Shown piece after piece: positions 55,917-64,000 of a DNA stretch of 64,000 bases. The notes under the pieces were generated by a model. That model was not told where the DNA came from. It searched no databases and saw only the letters and a program-made list of their open reading frames with translations. Numbering within the stretch: position 1 is the stretch's first letter; the number at the start of each line of letters is the position of its first letter. The translations under genes were made by a program, and so were the position numbers. The DNA is taken from contig NZ_JACYOX010000023.1 of the NCBI RefSeq assembly GCF_015352955.1, positions 28,105 through 92,104 of the forward strand. The letters are read 5' to 3'. The DNA is from Noviherbaspirillum soli. GTDB lineage: Bacteria > Pseudomonadota > Gammaproteobacteria > Burkholderiales > Burkholderiaceae_D.

Positions 55917-56333
55917 TCAGCGCGCCAGCCTGGTGGCCAGCTGCTCGTGGACCTTGCCTTCCCACTTGTTGGCGAAGGCATCGACCGAGAACTTGTTCTT
56001 TGCCACGACTTCCACCTTGGTCCGGTTCGGGCTGTCGGCCTTGTCGACGAAGATGGCGATATTCTCGCCCACGCCCACGCCGGGCAGCGACCTCAGCATG
56101 GGCAGCGTGCTTTGCGCCACCACATAGCCCGTTCCCTTGTGATAGCCCTCTTCCTTCAGGCCCAGATCCTTCAGCACCACGGGAATCGTGTTCCACACCT
56201 TGTCCCAGGAGGCATCGTAGACGCGCACCTCGCCCGTGCCCTGCCCGGCGCGGGCATCGGCGAGCGTGGTGCAACCGGAAGCGGAAAACAGCAGGCTGAC
56301 GGCCAGAAATCCGGTGGCTAAAGGCTTGAACAT
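55917..56333 (-). CDS. Putative lipoprotein
   Basis: This 138-residue protein has a lipoprotein signal with lipobox FSASGC (Cys at about residue 21). The mature part (GEVRVYDASWDKVWNTIPVV, EEGYHKGTGYVVAQS, NRTKVEVVAKNKFSVDAFAN) resembles small lipoproteins of unknown function found in betaproteobacteria. It has no neighbour in the same direction within 100 bp except the Crp gene 170 bp upstream. Its role is unknown. Confidence 0.65.
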   Translation of the reverse strand: MFKPLATGFLAVSLLFSASGCTTLADARAGQGTGEVRVYDASWDKVWNTIPVVLKDLGLKEEGYHKGTGYVVAQSTLPMLRSLPGVGVGENIAIFVDKADSPNRTKVEVVAKNKFSVDAFANKWEGKVHEQLATRLAR

Positions 56334-56503
56334 GGAAAGTCCTTTTCAAAACAGGTTGATCAGATGCAGACGAGGCTGATGCGGCGCGTGTTCGCTAAAC
56401 GACGATTATTATCGCAGCGCGTCAGCAAGCATGACAAATGATCAACAATGTAGTGTGTCCGGGCCGCAAGCGCATTGCTCTGAGTCAAGCACAGCCACAG
56501 TAA

Positions 56504-57229
56504 TCAGCCGTGCGGCGTTCCCAGCGCCTTGTCGAATTCCGAGCGCACGATGCCATAGCATTCGCAGGACATCCTTTCCAGCATTGTCCGGTCGATGATC
56601 TTCATCTGGCCGCGGGTGTATTCGATCACTCCCGCTTTCTGGAACTCCCCCGCCACCATGCTGACGCTGGGCCGGTGCACCCCGAGCATGGTTGCCAGGA
56701 ATTCCTGGGTCAGGGAAAACTCCTCGCCGCGCACCCGGTCGTGCATGATTAGCAGCCAGCGCGCGAAGCGCTGCACGATGGTGTGCAGGCGATTGCAGGC
56801 GACGGACTGCGACACCTGGGACAGATAACCGTGAAAATACCGTTCCGCCAGCAGCCGCAACGCGGTCGTCCCCTGCACCGCCGCCCGGAAATCCTGCGCG
56901 CTCATGCGCATGCTGGTACCCGCGACTTGGCATACGCCGGTCTCGATGGCGGTGCTGGCGCCGATCAGCAATTCCATTCCCGACAGGCCCTCATTGCCGA
57001 CCGTACCTACTTCCACTGCCGAGCCGTTTTCCAGCATGATCAGGTTGGAATGCGCCGAACTGCAGGGGAAATACACATAGGAAATCGGCCTGCCGCGTTC
57101 GTAGAGGACATCCTTCAGATTGGTTTTCACCAGTTCAAGCTGCGGCACGATTCTGGCGTAATCCTCAGCAGACAGCCTCGCCAGGATGCGGTTCTGGCAG
57201 GTATGTCCTTCGCTCATCGACTGATACAT
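56504..57229 (-). CDS. Crp/Fnr family transcriptional regulator
   Basis: This 241-residue regulator has a cNMP-binding-like beta roll (LKDVLYERGRPISYVYFPCS, NGSAVEVGTVGNEGLSGMEL) and a C-terminal winged HTH (FSLTQEFLATMLGVHRPSVS, EFQKAGVIEYTRGQMKIID). I see no FNR iron-sulfur Cys set, and the Arg of the cAMP site is not obvious, so the ligand is unknown. The chosen start gives MYQSMSEGHTCQN; MSEGHT four codons in is also possible. Confidence 0.83.
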   Translation of the reverse strand: MYQSMSEGHTCQNRILARLSAEDYARIVPQLELVKTNLKDVLYERGRPISYVYFPCSSAHSNLIMLENGSAVEVGTVGNEGLSGMELLIGASTAIETGVCQVAGTSMRMSAQDFRAAVQGTTALRLLAERYFHGYLSQVSQSVACNRLHTIVQRFARWLLIMHDRVRGEEFSLTQEFLATMLGVHRPSVSMVAGEFQKAGVIEYTRGQMKIIDRTMLERMSCECYGIVRSEFDKALGTPHG

Positions 57230-57902
57230 CGTAATTCTTGATCGTTATAAATAAGGCGTTGACGTATCAAATGACGATTAAAGATCATTGATTGACCATT
57301 GCGCAATGGACAAGATTAGTGTTTTTCATTGCGTCCTCCCCAATCGAATTCGCCATGGAATTCCGTCCGCCTCGCATTTTTGAAGTTAAGCGGCATGCTG
57401 AGGCTTGGCGCGACGAATGTCAGTATGGATGCTGACATATGCGCCGCGGGATGAAGACATTTTGAGCGGCGGTTGCATTGCCATCGCAGCGGCGAGCGCT
57501 GCGATACATGTTTTCTGCGATATCGCCGCAGCCGCGCTCATTTTGATCGATGCCCGGTTTTCTCAGGCGTGCATCGCGGATTCAGGCGCCGCATGTGGCG
57601 AGGCCGGCACCCTGCTTTGCTTCTTTTCCGAAGCATGGAAGACGGGTGAGCGATGAGCGCGACTCCTTAAAGCCGGCGAAAACGGTCGTTATCTTTAGAG
57701 CGGCAGCTATCTATGCTGCAAGGAAATTACCAGAATTCAGGCATGAAATCATGGCCAGGGCTTGGTGCGATTGTTTCAGGAATGAAGGCTTCTATTTATT
57801 GAAGCCATTTCATATTTTCGATTATACTAAAAGTAAATTTCCGACAATTTCCAGTATCTCAATTTTCAGCTCAATTCCAGAAAACCGCCTTGCAAAAAAC
57901 AA
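57230..57902. other. Intergenic region between Crp-type and LuxR-type genes
   Basis: No convincing gene is seen in this 673-base stretch; the frame at 57405-57656 lacks a ribosome site and any family resemblance. A hairpin GGCTTC-N8-GAAGCC occurs at 57787-57806. It overlaps the predicted promoter of the LuxR-type gene. Confidence 0.5.
57799..57828 (+). promoter_or_regulatory. Predicted promoter of the LuxR-type gene
   Basis: There is a -35 TTGAAG (57799-57804), an 18-bp spacer and a -10 TATACT (57823-57828), about 75 nt before the start codon at 57903. The -35 overlaps the right arm of a small hairpin. This rests on consensus matching only. Confidence 0.4.
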
Positions 57903-58895
57903 ATGGAGAGCTTCGCCAACCTTGTTCTTGATATCTACGACAGTGCGCAATATTGCACCAGCCCAGACTTCAACCATTATGCGCTCAACAAATTCAAGAA
58001 TGTGCTGCAATTCGACTCTGCGGTAATCGTCGATTTTTCCGCGATACAGCAGCAAAAATTCATCATCCAGTCGATTCATCTTCACGACGCGCCTGTCGAA
58101 AAAATGCTGGACAGGCCAAAGGCAATGGGCGCGGAAAGCCTGAACAGGGATGGCGCGCTGAGCAGCCGGGATTTCGTGCTGAAAAAAGCATTGGCCGAAC
58201 GTGGCAAGAGCGTCATTGCCAACCTGACAGAAGGCGTTTCCGATCCAAATGTACTGGATTATTGCCGCAAGTACGAAACCGCCCATTCCCTGACTTTCGT
58301 GTCAGCGCGCACGACGATTCACACGGCACCCACAATCGCGCTCTGGCGCGCGGTGAAAGGAAATGCCTACGCCGAAAAAGACGCCCATACGGCAAACCTG
58401 CTGCTGCCCCATATCATTCAGGCCAGAAGGATCAACGCACGCCTCCATGTTTCTCCGTCTTCGTCTGCGGATTCCGGTGCGACTGCCTTGGCCACGCCTG
58501 ACGGCTGTCTGCACTTTGTGGAACCGGAGGTCATTCGGCTTATTCAGCTTGAGTGGAAAGAATGGACGCCACCACTTCTGCCGCGTTTTTTGATCGACTC
58601 TCTAAGGCGGAATAATGAAAAGATGTTTGTCGGCGCAGCGATCTGTATAAAATCTACCGTGCAAGGCAATATGATCTGCATGACCATTACCGAGATGCGC
58701 AATCAGCAGATGCCGCTTTCAACGGCAGAATACCGCGCCGCCATGCTTGCCGCCGAGGGATTGACGTATAAGGAAATTGCAAAAAAACTCGATATATCTC
58801 CCGCCACCATTCGCAATCAACTGCATTCGGCCTACAGGAAATTAGGCGTGTCAAATAAGACTGCATTAAGGAACAGGCTTCCCGAATTGGCCTGA
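57903..58895 (+). CDS. LuxR-family transcriptional regulator
   Basis: This 330-residue protein ends in a LuxR/FixJ HTH (LTYKEIAKKLDISPATIRNQ, LHSAYRKLGVSNKTALRNRL). The N-terminal 250 residues (MESFANLVLDIYDSAQYCTS) look like a GAF-like or unknown sensor; I see no receiver Asp set and no AHL-binding WxxYDxxW motif. The gene is more AT-rich than those to its left. It ends in a hairpin at 58894-58924. Confidence 0.75.
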   Translation: MESFANLVLDIYDSAQYCTSPDFNHYALNKFKNVLQFDSAVIVDFSAIQQQKFIIQSIHLHDAPVEKMLDRPKAMGAESLNRDGALSSRDFVLKKALAERGKSVIANLTEGVSDPNVLDYCRKYETAHSLTFVSARTTIHTAPTIALWRAVKGNAYAEKDAHTANLLLPHIIQARRINARLHVSPSSSADSGATALATPDGCLHFVEPEVIRLIQLEWKEWTPPLLPRFLIDSLRRNNEKMFVGAAICIKSTVQGNMICMTITEMRNQQMPLSTAEYRAAMLAAEGLTYKEIAKKLDISPATIRNQLHSAYRKLGVSNKTALRNRLPELA

Positions 58896-58924
58896 TAGAA
58901 CATCCATCCTATGGATGTTCTATC
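58894..58924 (+). terminator. Hairpin after the LuxR-type gene
   Basis: GATAGAACATCCAT, loop CCT and ATGGATGTTCTATC form a perfect 14-bp stem starting within the stop codon. No run of T follows, so factor-independent termination would be weak; mRNA stabilisation is an alternative. Confidence 0.5.
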
Positions 58925-59020
58925 CGTCAAGCCCTAGGATTAACAAAAGACAATATCGTTCAGCATTGCCAGATGCTGTTCAAGCCAACAGTTTTTTGCC
59001 AATTCATTTCAGGGAAATCC

Positions 59021-60184
59021 ATGCATAAAGCAGCAGCCGTCGCCGTTCTTCCCCTTTTCCTGGCCGCCTGTGGCGGCAATGGCAGCAATGGTGATGGCGG
59101 CAATGCTTCCGGTTCCGGCGCGGCAGGCAACAATGCCATTGCGTTGAGCGGGCTGGTCAGCGATGGCCCGATCGCGGGGGCACAGGTTTGTCTTTTCTCG
59201 AATGGCGTGCAGGCACGCAATGCGGCCGGCGCCGCACTTTGCTCCACCGAGACCGACGCACAAGGCAACTACACCATCGCCATCCCGAAAGACCTCGCCC
59301 CCGGCTTCCTTACCCTGGTGGCCAGCAAGGGCAACACGATCAAGCTCGCCTCGGCCCTTGGCACGCTTGCACAGGTAACGCAGGCTGCAGGCAGTGGCAC
59401 AACAGTGACCTCGGCCGCGCTGCCTTCTGCCCGCATCACGCATTTCACTACGGCGGATTTCGTCCTCGCCGACACGAACAGCGACGGCACCGTGTCCAAG
59501 GCCGAATTCGACAGCTACGTCCCCGATTACACGAAAATTCGGCCGGCCGCCGTGGTCGTCAAGGCCGTGATCGACTTCGGCCAGGGCGATTCCCTCCTTG
59601 GCGGTCAAGCCAGCAACACGCTGCTGCTGGCAGCGGCGGCAGTCAAGGACCAGGCATTGGGCACGACCAGCAAGACAGCGCTCGAATGGGCAGGCGACGC
59701 CGCGAATGTGACTGTTGCGACCGCCGTAGACCAGGATCTGGCAAATGAAACGGCGGGCGCTTTCGCGAATTACCAGCTTTCCACGAACGTGACGTCCTAT
59801 CACATTCCTTCCACGGTCAGCGCCAATAACGCGAGCATCTCCTGCGAAATCAATACCGGCAACGAGTCTGTCATTGTGCGGATCGCCATCGATGCGTCCC
59901 GCGGCATTTTCGTTCTGGAGCATGACGGCATACAAACCGTGGGAAGCTACAACCCGAAAACCGGCGCAGTGAGCCTGACAAAATCGGATCCACTCGCAGT
60001 ATCGGCGATGACTTCCCAGGTCACCTATTACACGGAAGGCTATTTCAAGCTGAACGGCATATTTGACGCTTCGGCAGGAAAATTCACGGGCACCTATGCT
60101 GAATTGTCCGCGAATACCTGGTCATTGGACCTCAAAAGGCAGGAATGCACGGCGGCCGGAAGCGTAATGGCTATCAGGCTGTAA
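59021..60184 (+). CDS. Lipoprotein with EF-hand-like loop
   Basis: This 387-residue lipoprotein has a signal (MHKAAAVAVLPLFLAACGGN, lipobox LAAC). The N-terminal part (NAIALSGLVSDGPIAGAQVC, TDAQGNYTIAIPKDLAPGFL) resembles carboxypeptidase-regulatory-like beta domains. DTNSDGTVSKAEF is an EF-hand-like calcium loop. The rest (GTYAELSANTWSLDLKR) is unknown. I start at 59021 because AGGGAAATCC precedes the ATG; 16 more codons are open. It is likely anchored in the outer membrane. Confidence 0.6.
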   Translation: MHKAAAVAVLPLFLAACGGNGSNGDGGNASGSGAAGNNAIALSGLVSDGPIAGAQVCLFSNGVQARNAAGAALCSTETDAQGNYTIAIPKDLAPGFLTLVASKGNTIKLASALGTLAQVTQAAGSGTTVTSAALPSARITHFTTADFVLADTNSDGTVSKAEFDSYVPDYTKIRPAAVVVKAVIDFGQGDSLLGGQASNTLLLAAAAVKDQALGTTSKTALEWAGDAANVTVATAVDQDLANETAGAFANYQLSTNVTSYHIPSTVSANNASISCEINTGNESVIVRIAIDASRGIFVLEHDGIQTVGSYNPKTGAVSLTKSDPLAVSAMTSQVTYYTEGYFKLNGIFDASAGKFTGTYAELSANTWSLDLKRQECTAAGSVMAIRL

Positions 60185-60324
60185 TTGCTGCAGGATTGTC
60201 ATGGCCGGCATGCGGCGCCGGCGCGGCTGGCGGCTTTGCACGCAAAAGGATTTACGCCATTCCTTATTTTTGATGGCTGTGTTCATCAAGCTGTTTTCTC
60301 AATGCGATTCCCGGGAAAAGAAGA

Positions 60325-61125
60325 ATGAAAAAGCATGCCTGTGCATCCGTGCTGGTATTGACCCTGGCCGCCTGCGGCAGTGGCAGCGATCCAAGCGCTT
60401 ATAAAGCCACCACGGCGGGGCCCGGCTCCACGGTTGCTTCCGCAGAGGCCGCGGCAACGCAGGGAACGATCCAGTATGCGCAATATCAGGCAACGAACAC
60501 GGTCATGTCGGACAAGGGCTATGTGGTTTCCACTATCAGCGCAACGGTGAATTTCGACGCGGCCCTGAAGAAGGGATCGATTCAGTTTCCCACCTCGGCG
60601 GGAACGGAACTGGTTTCAACGTCGGATGCTTATGCGACCGTATCCTGGGCCGGGCCATTTTCGACTGGAGCATACCGGTTCAATGGAAATCTGCTGATGG
60701 GCTGTAATGCATCGGCCTCCACCAGCAATGAAGTAACCCAGGTATTCATATCCAGTTCTCTGGAGCGCGTGCAGGAAGGGGCAGTGGATGACTTATCGGG
60801 CACCACCTTTGATGTCTTTGACTGCGCGCTTCTCGCACAAGCAAAAGTCGAAACATTGAAAATCAATACGGACGGCGCGTTATACCTGTCGATAACGAAC
60901 TCGACCATACCCAGGAATCAGGCTTTTGACCTGCTCAATCCGGAAAAATATCCAGGCATCCTGATTTCCAACGCCAATGGCAGAGGAAGTGGCGCCTATT
61001 CCGGCCAGGCATTCCGTTACGGTGTGAATGGGGCAACCAAATACGCCATCGTGTTGCAGACGAATGCGGGAAATGACGGCAGCACCCCATACCGTTTTCA
61101 TTACTTCCTTGCGGTTCAACGGTAA
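60325..61125 (+). CDS. Putative lipoprotein
   Basis: This 266-residue protein begins MKKHACASVLVLTLAACGSG (lipobox LAAC). The mature part has beta-rich stretches (SATVNFDAALKKGSIQFPTS, GVNGATKYAIVLQTNAGNDG) and no family I can name. AAAAGAAG precedes the ATG closely. It lies downstream of another lipoprotein in the same direction with a similar base composition, so they may be a local accessory set. Confidence 0.55.
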   Translation: MKKHACASVLVLTLAACGSGSDPSAYKATTAGPGSTVASAEAAATQGTIQYAQYQATNTVMSDKGYVVSTISATVNFDAALKKGSIQFPTSAGTELVSTSDAYATVSWAGPFSTGAYRFNGNLLMGCNASASTSNEVTQVFISSSLERVQEGAVDDLSGTTFDVFDCALLAQAKVETLKINTDGALYLSITNSTIPRNQAFDLLNPEKYPGILISNANGRGSGAYSGQAFRYGVNGATKYAIVLQTNAGNDGSTPYRFHYFLAVQR

Positions 61126-61174
61126 GCCGGAAATTCCGTCACCGCCTGATCAATCACGTTGCGCAAGACATAGA

Positions 61175-61486
61175 ATGGCCATGACAGCAGAACATCGTCA
61201 CCCTTACCGATTTTGCACTGCCATCATGGTTTTGCTGCTCATGCTGACAGCCTGCGGCAAAGGCGAGCCGACGGAAGCAGAAATGTTCGACACCCTGAAT
61301 GATTTCGGACCGACGAAAAGGCTGCTTGGAGATCTGGCAACGATGCGGGCAGAAGCAAGAAAGACCGGATGCGAAAATACAGGAGAAAATGCTTACAAAT
61401 GCGGGGTGGCTTCGAAAGCTGGAAAAAGTTTGGTGTTGAAATATATCTTTGCCAGGGAGGGTGACAAATGGCGGGTCCTTCCCTGA
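61175..61486 (+). CDS. Small putative lipoprotein
   Basis: This protein of about 103 residues has a signal region ending in the lipobox MLTAC (TAIMVLLLMLTACGKGEP). The mature part (RAEARKTGCENTGENAYKCG) has two Cys that may form a disulfide. The start is uncertain between ATG 61175 and ATG 61181, and the ribosome site is weak. A terminator follows 48 nt after the stop. Confidence 0.5.
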   Translation: MAMTAEHRHPYRFCTAIMVLLLMLTACGKGEPTEAEMFDTLNDFGPTKRLLGDLATMRAEARKTGCENTGENAYKCGVASKAGKSLVLKYIFAREGDKWRVLP

Positions 61487-61534
61487 CCTTGGCAGCGTTC
61501 TTTAATAAAAGACTGAAGCACCCCGGCAAATGAA

Positions 61535-61568
61535 AAAGCCAACCTCTAACAGGTTGGCTTTCTTTATT
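61535..61568 (+). terminator. Rho-independent terminator
   Basis: AAAGCCAACCT, loop CTAAC and AGGTTGGCTTT form an 11-bp stem (61535-61561) followed by a T-rich tail. The A-run on the 5' side could let it work in both directions. It terminates the lipoprotein genes, and it lies just outside the tRNA fragment at 61570. Confidence 0.85.
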
Positions 61569-61569
61569 C

Positions 61570-61616
61570 TGGTGGGCCTCCCGTGAGTCGAACACGGCAC
61601 CAACGGATTATGAGTC
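61570..61616 (-). other. 3' fragment of a CAT-anticodon tRNA: att site of an integrated island
   Basis: On the minus strand, GACTCATAATCCGTTGGTGC and then CGTGTTCGACTCACGGGAGG, ending CCCACCA, give the anticodon loop CTCATAA, a T-arm CCGTG-TTCGACT-CACGG and the CCA end of a tRNA-Met or tRNA-Ile2. The 5' half is missing: the bases upstream of the anticodon (CGCAAAACCTTCC) cannot pair with the 3' side of the anticodon stem. A P4-type integrase gene lies 230 bp away. This is the usual sign of an island inserted into a tRNA 3' end, leaving a duplicated piece at the far boundary. Confidence 0.8.
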
Positions 61617-61844
61617 GGAAGGTTTTGCGAATTTAAAACCGGATCTCAGCGGAAACGACAGGAATGAAGCCACCATGTCGTTGATTTTAATACGTTTCAC
61701 CCTGACGCTTTGCGGATTTCGAAATATTTAGAAAAATTAAAACTGCTAGGAATCGTGCCCTTGGCGTGCCCTTGACGGTAGAATGTGTTCTTAACTCACC
61801 CTCGACGGGTATCGCTAGGAACCGTACAACAAAAGGCATGCCCG

Positions 61845-63203
61845 ATGGCAAGAGAACCTGAAACACGCACCATCAACCTGACGGAGCAGCGAGTACGTGA
61901 GCTAACATGCCCAGAGGGCAAGACAGACGTTTTTTATCCGGATGAGAAGGTAAAGGGCTTCACTGTACGCGTCTACGCAACTGGCGTACGCACATTCGTC
62001 TACCGTTACCGCATCCTTGGCAAGTCCGCAAAAATTGTAATTGGCAGCATCCACGATATGCACGTATCCGAGGCACGCAGGCAAGCCCAGAAGTATGGGC
62101 AGCTTGTGGCCGAGGGTAAAGACCCTCGCGAAGCCAAAGCTGACAACTTGGCCGGAGTACGAGCGCGGCAGGAAGAAGCCAAGCGCAAAGCCGTCACCTT
62201 CCGCGATGCATGGGAAACGTACTTGGAGGCTCGCAAATCTCATTGGGGCGAGCGCAATTATCTTGATCACATCCGCACATCAGCCGAACGCACTAAAAAG
62301 CAACAGGCAGGCGTGCTGGCGCGCTTCTCACCAATTCCCTTGAACAAGTTCACAAGCCAAGCTATCGCAGATATGGTGCGTGAGGAGAGTCCCAAGCGAC
62401 CAACCGCAGTTAGCCAAGCCTACCGCTACCTTCGAGCTTTCATTCGCTGGCTACAGGACGTGCCGCAGTATCAAGGTATAGTGTCTGCTGATCTTTACAA
62501 ATCCCGCCAAATCCGTGACAGTCTGCCGAAATCCAAGGCCAAGAACGGCGACTGTCTGGAGCGACCACACTTGGCAGCGTGGTTCCGAGAAGTTCAGGCA
62601 ATCCCAAATCCCATCATTTCGACTTACTTACAGGGCTTGCTCCTAACAGGCGCACGACGCGAAGAGCTTGCGAAACTGCAATGGAAAGACATCGACTTAA
62701 AGGCCGGACGCATGATTTTGGACGACAAGGTAGACAAGGACAGCGGACGCACCATCCCTATTCCGCCCTACCTTACCTCCCTCTTCGATAAGCTAAAAGC
62801 TCAAGGTGAAGGCTATGCTAAGAAGAAAGGGCGCGATCTTTCACCGTATGTCTTCGAAAGCAAATCGGCGGACCGTGGTTATATTGCGGAACCTCGTATT
62901 GCCCACAATCAGGCCTTAGAGCGTGCTGAGCTCCCACATGTCAGTTTGCACGGCCTCCGCCGCTCCTTCGCTACATTGGCAGAAGAATCTGGCGCGGCTA
63001 GTGGGTTAATTGCGCAAATTCAAGGCCATCGGCCATCAGCGATTGCGGAAAAACACTACAAACGTCGTTCACAGGAAGTCTTGCTAGGCTGGCACACGAG
63101 GATAGAAGCTTGGTTTCTTGGGCAGGCTGGCATTTCATTCGAGTATGCAGAACCGATCAAGAACTACCTTGCAGACCTACGACGTATTAGCACGAATGGA
63201 TAG
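61845..63203 (+). CDS. Tyrosine recombinase (P4-type integrase) of the island
   Basis: This 452-residue integrase has an N-terminal arm-binding domain (KVKGFTVRVYATGVRTFVYR, SIHDMHVSEARRQAQKYGQL) and a C-terminal catalytic domain with the Arg in LLTGARREELAKLQW, HGLRRSFATL (HxxR), the QGHRPSAIAEKHY His and catalytic Tyr. Integrases of this kind cut at the 3' ends of tRNA genes. ATG 61845 is chosen; 20 more upstream codons are open. GC content is visibly lower than in the chromosome to the left, in line with horizontal transfer. Confidence 0.92.
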   Translation: MAREPETRTINLTEQRVRELTCPEGKTDVFYPDEKVKGFTVRVYATGVRTFVYRYRILGKSAKIVIGSIHDMHVSEARRQAQKYGQLVAEGKDPREAKADNLAGVRARQEEAKRKAVTFRDAWETYLEARKSHWGERNYLDHIRTSAERTKKQQAGVLARFSPIPLNKFTSQAIADMVREESPKRPTAVSQAYRYLRAFIRWLQDVPQYQGIVSADLYKSRQIRDSLPKSKAKNGDCLERPHLAAWFREVQAIPNPIISTYLQGLLLTGARREELAKLQWKDIDLKAGRMILDDKVDKDSGRTIPIPPYLTSLFDKLKAQGEGYAKKKGRDLSPYVFESKSADRGYIAEPRIAHNQALERAELPHVSLHGLRRSFATLAEESGAASGLIAQIQGHRPSAIAEKHYKRRSQEVLLGWHTRIEAWFLGQAGISFEYAEPIKNYLADLRRISTNG

Positions 63204-63351
63204 AGATACTGCCTGCTCTACTCCTTCGCGTGGCATTCACTGGGGAGGGCTGCAAAGATGCACTCGGCGCTCTGCAGCGTTCAGCTTATCATCAGCCCCC
63301 TTTAAGTAACCAAGTACGGCTTTCGCTAGATTCAATGTCATAGAACCTCGC

Positions 63352-64000
63352 TCAGAGCCTGAACAACTTCTTGATCTCGCTCTCCGCCGTTACCGGCATA
63401 TCGTCCTTCTCGTACTGCCTGACCTTAGCCACAATATTCTTCGCGCGCGTAATTTCATTGTTCACCCACTGCGAGTAGGAAGAACTGGTATTTAGACTTT
63501 CAATTACGGCAAGGAAGTAGTCCTTCTGATTCGCCAGGAACCAAAAGGTCAGGCCGCAGACCCATTTCTCCATCTCGAAAGATTGGAACGGGAATCCAGC
63601 AGTTGCATTCCAGTACTTAAACAGTCGTATGGTTGGCTTGATCAGCGACTTTTGGTCTTTGTTTTTCGCTTCAAGCGTTGCGTTGAAGCCGTTAGGATTC
63701 GTGGTCATCCAACCGCCCGATCCATTGGGAATCTGAAGCTCGCCGAGCCATGTTTTCGTGGCGGGTACCAAGTCGAACTTGATGTGGTTCAGTTCAAGCA
63801 CGATGGTCGGACTGGACTGATAAATTTCCGACGAACCATAGCGCTTTTCGACGAAGGTCTTCAATCGATTTAGGGCAATGCTGAATAAGTAAACGGATTG
63901 AGGACGTAAAACGTTGTAAGGACCGATAACAACAAGCATGGCGATGAATAATGAAACAGCAGACTCTGGCGATGGCGGCAGACCAAGGTTTTGAGCGGCA
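63352..64000 (-). CDS. SMODS/CD-NTase-like nucleotidyltransferase, C-terminal part (runs off right edge)
   Basis: The visible part is at least 215 residues. SSEIYQSSPTIVLELNHIKF followed by DLVPA, QIPNGSGGWMTTNPNGFNAT, LIKPTIRLFKYWNATAGFPF and the C-terminal MPVTAESEIKKLF match SMODS-domain nucleotidyltransferases, the CD-NTase group of CBASS anti-phage systems. The Asp in KFDLVPA is the third catalytic acidic residue. The first ATG inside the window is at 63939, but the frame is open to the edge, so the true N-terminus with the GS motif is outside. The visible upstream frame shows SAVSLF where SDVDL-type catalytic Asp residues are expected, so activity is uncertain. It converges on the integrase gene. 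Confidence 0.6.
   Translation of the reverse strand, partial: AAQNLGLPPSPESAVSLFIAMLVVIGPYNVLRPQSVYLFSIALNRLKTFVEKRYGSSEIYQSSPTIVLELNHIKFDLVPATKTWLGELQIPNGSGGWMTTNPNGFNATLEAKNKDQKSLIKPTIRLFKYWNATAGFPFQSFEMEKWVCGLTFWFLANQKDYFLAVIESLNTSSSYSQWVNNEITRAKNIVAKVRQYEKDDMPVTAESEIKKLFRL

Noticed and set aside
57405..57656. 83-codon frame between the Crp- and LuxR-type genes
   Set aside because: No ribosome site, no family resemblance, Ala/Cys-rich chance composition.
61570..61616. Complete tRNA gene
   Set aside because: Only the anticodon loop, T-arm and acceptor 3' side are present; upstream bases cannot form the anticodon stem, D-arm or acceptor 5' strand.
63118..63309. Small frame overlapping the integrase end
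   Set aside because: It overlaps the clearly coding integrase and has no ribosome site; 63204-63351 appears empty.

Overview
The window looks like chromosome from a GC-rich betaproteobacterium of the order Burkholderiales, probably Oxalobacteraceae (Herbaspirillum/Noviherbaspirillum/Massilia-like). This is inferred from the gene content, the proteobacterial order of the dcw cluster, the RNase P RNA type and the protein style; no 16S gene is present. Nearly all of it is dense coding DNA. The exceptions are an AT-rich gap at 13085-13537, a repeat-rich gap at 28665-29625, and a more AT-rich island at the right end.

Layout. 1-13084: the division and cell-wall (dcw) cluster, read leftward from an mra promoter carrying four MraZ-box-like repeats: mraZ, rsmH, ftsL, ftsI, murE, murF, mraY, murD, ftsW, murG, murC and the start of ddl, mostly with 1-4 nt overlaps. 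13568-16134: a hemerythrin-like protein and a convergent pair of FMN-binding-fold (PNPOx-like) proteins. 16200-16541: RNase P RNA (rnpB, minus strand). 16742-20220: a periplasmic solute-binding protein followed by a hybrid sensor kinase. 20111-27806: a C39-like orphan, a YihY/BrkB membrane protein with a long N-terminal extension, a zinc-ribbon metallopeptidase, small proteins, a Nudix hydrolase, RNase Z, a DapA-like aldolase and a decayed OmpW remnant. 27900-35809: fatty-acid beta-oxidation (enoyl-CoA hydratase, thiolase, FadN-type hydroxyacyl-CoA dehydrogenase, acyl-CoA dehydrogenase) under a TetR regulator, interrupted by a long inverted repeat and a MITE-like element. 35975-46202: Hsp15, an ECF sigma/anti-sigma pair, nudB-EEP-cardiolipin synthase, divergent pirin/LysR, gluQRS, a second copy of the MITE-like element, RhlE and a CBS-BON protein.

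The most interesting region is 46210-54416. An adenosylcobalamin-type MerR regulator with the Wx9EH light-sensor motif (CarH/LitR class) is divergent from an eight-gene leftward operon: FAD oxidoreductase, DUF1365, CFA-type methyltransferase, secreted chalcone-isomerase-like protein, GPH-type transporter, DUF3833 lipoprotein, SDR and NTF2-like. Six consecutive junctions overlap by 4 nt, and the shared promoter region has three copies of the palindrome TTGTC-N3-GACAA. The best reading is a light/B12-controlled membrane-lipid modification operon, perhaps making cyclopropane, methylated or furan-type acyl chains.

54748-61486 holds an Ldh2-type dehydrogenase, a Crp/Fnr regulator, a LuxR-type regulator and several lipoproteins. 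At 61570 a 47-nt 3' piece of a CAT-anticodon tRNA marks the edge of an integrated island. It is followed by a P4-type tyrosine integrase and, running off the right edge, a SMODS/CD-NTase-like nucleotidyltransferase, which suggests an anti-phage (CBASS-like) cargo outside the window.
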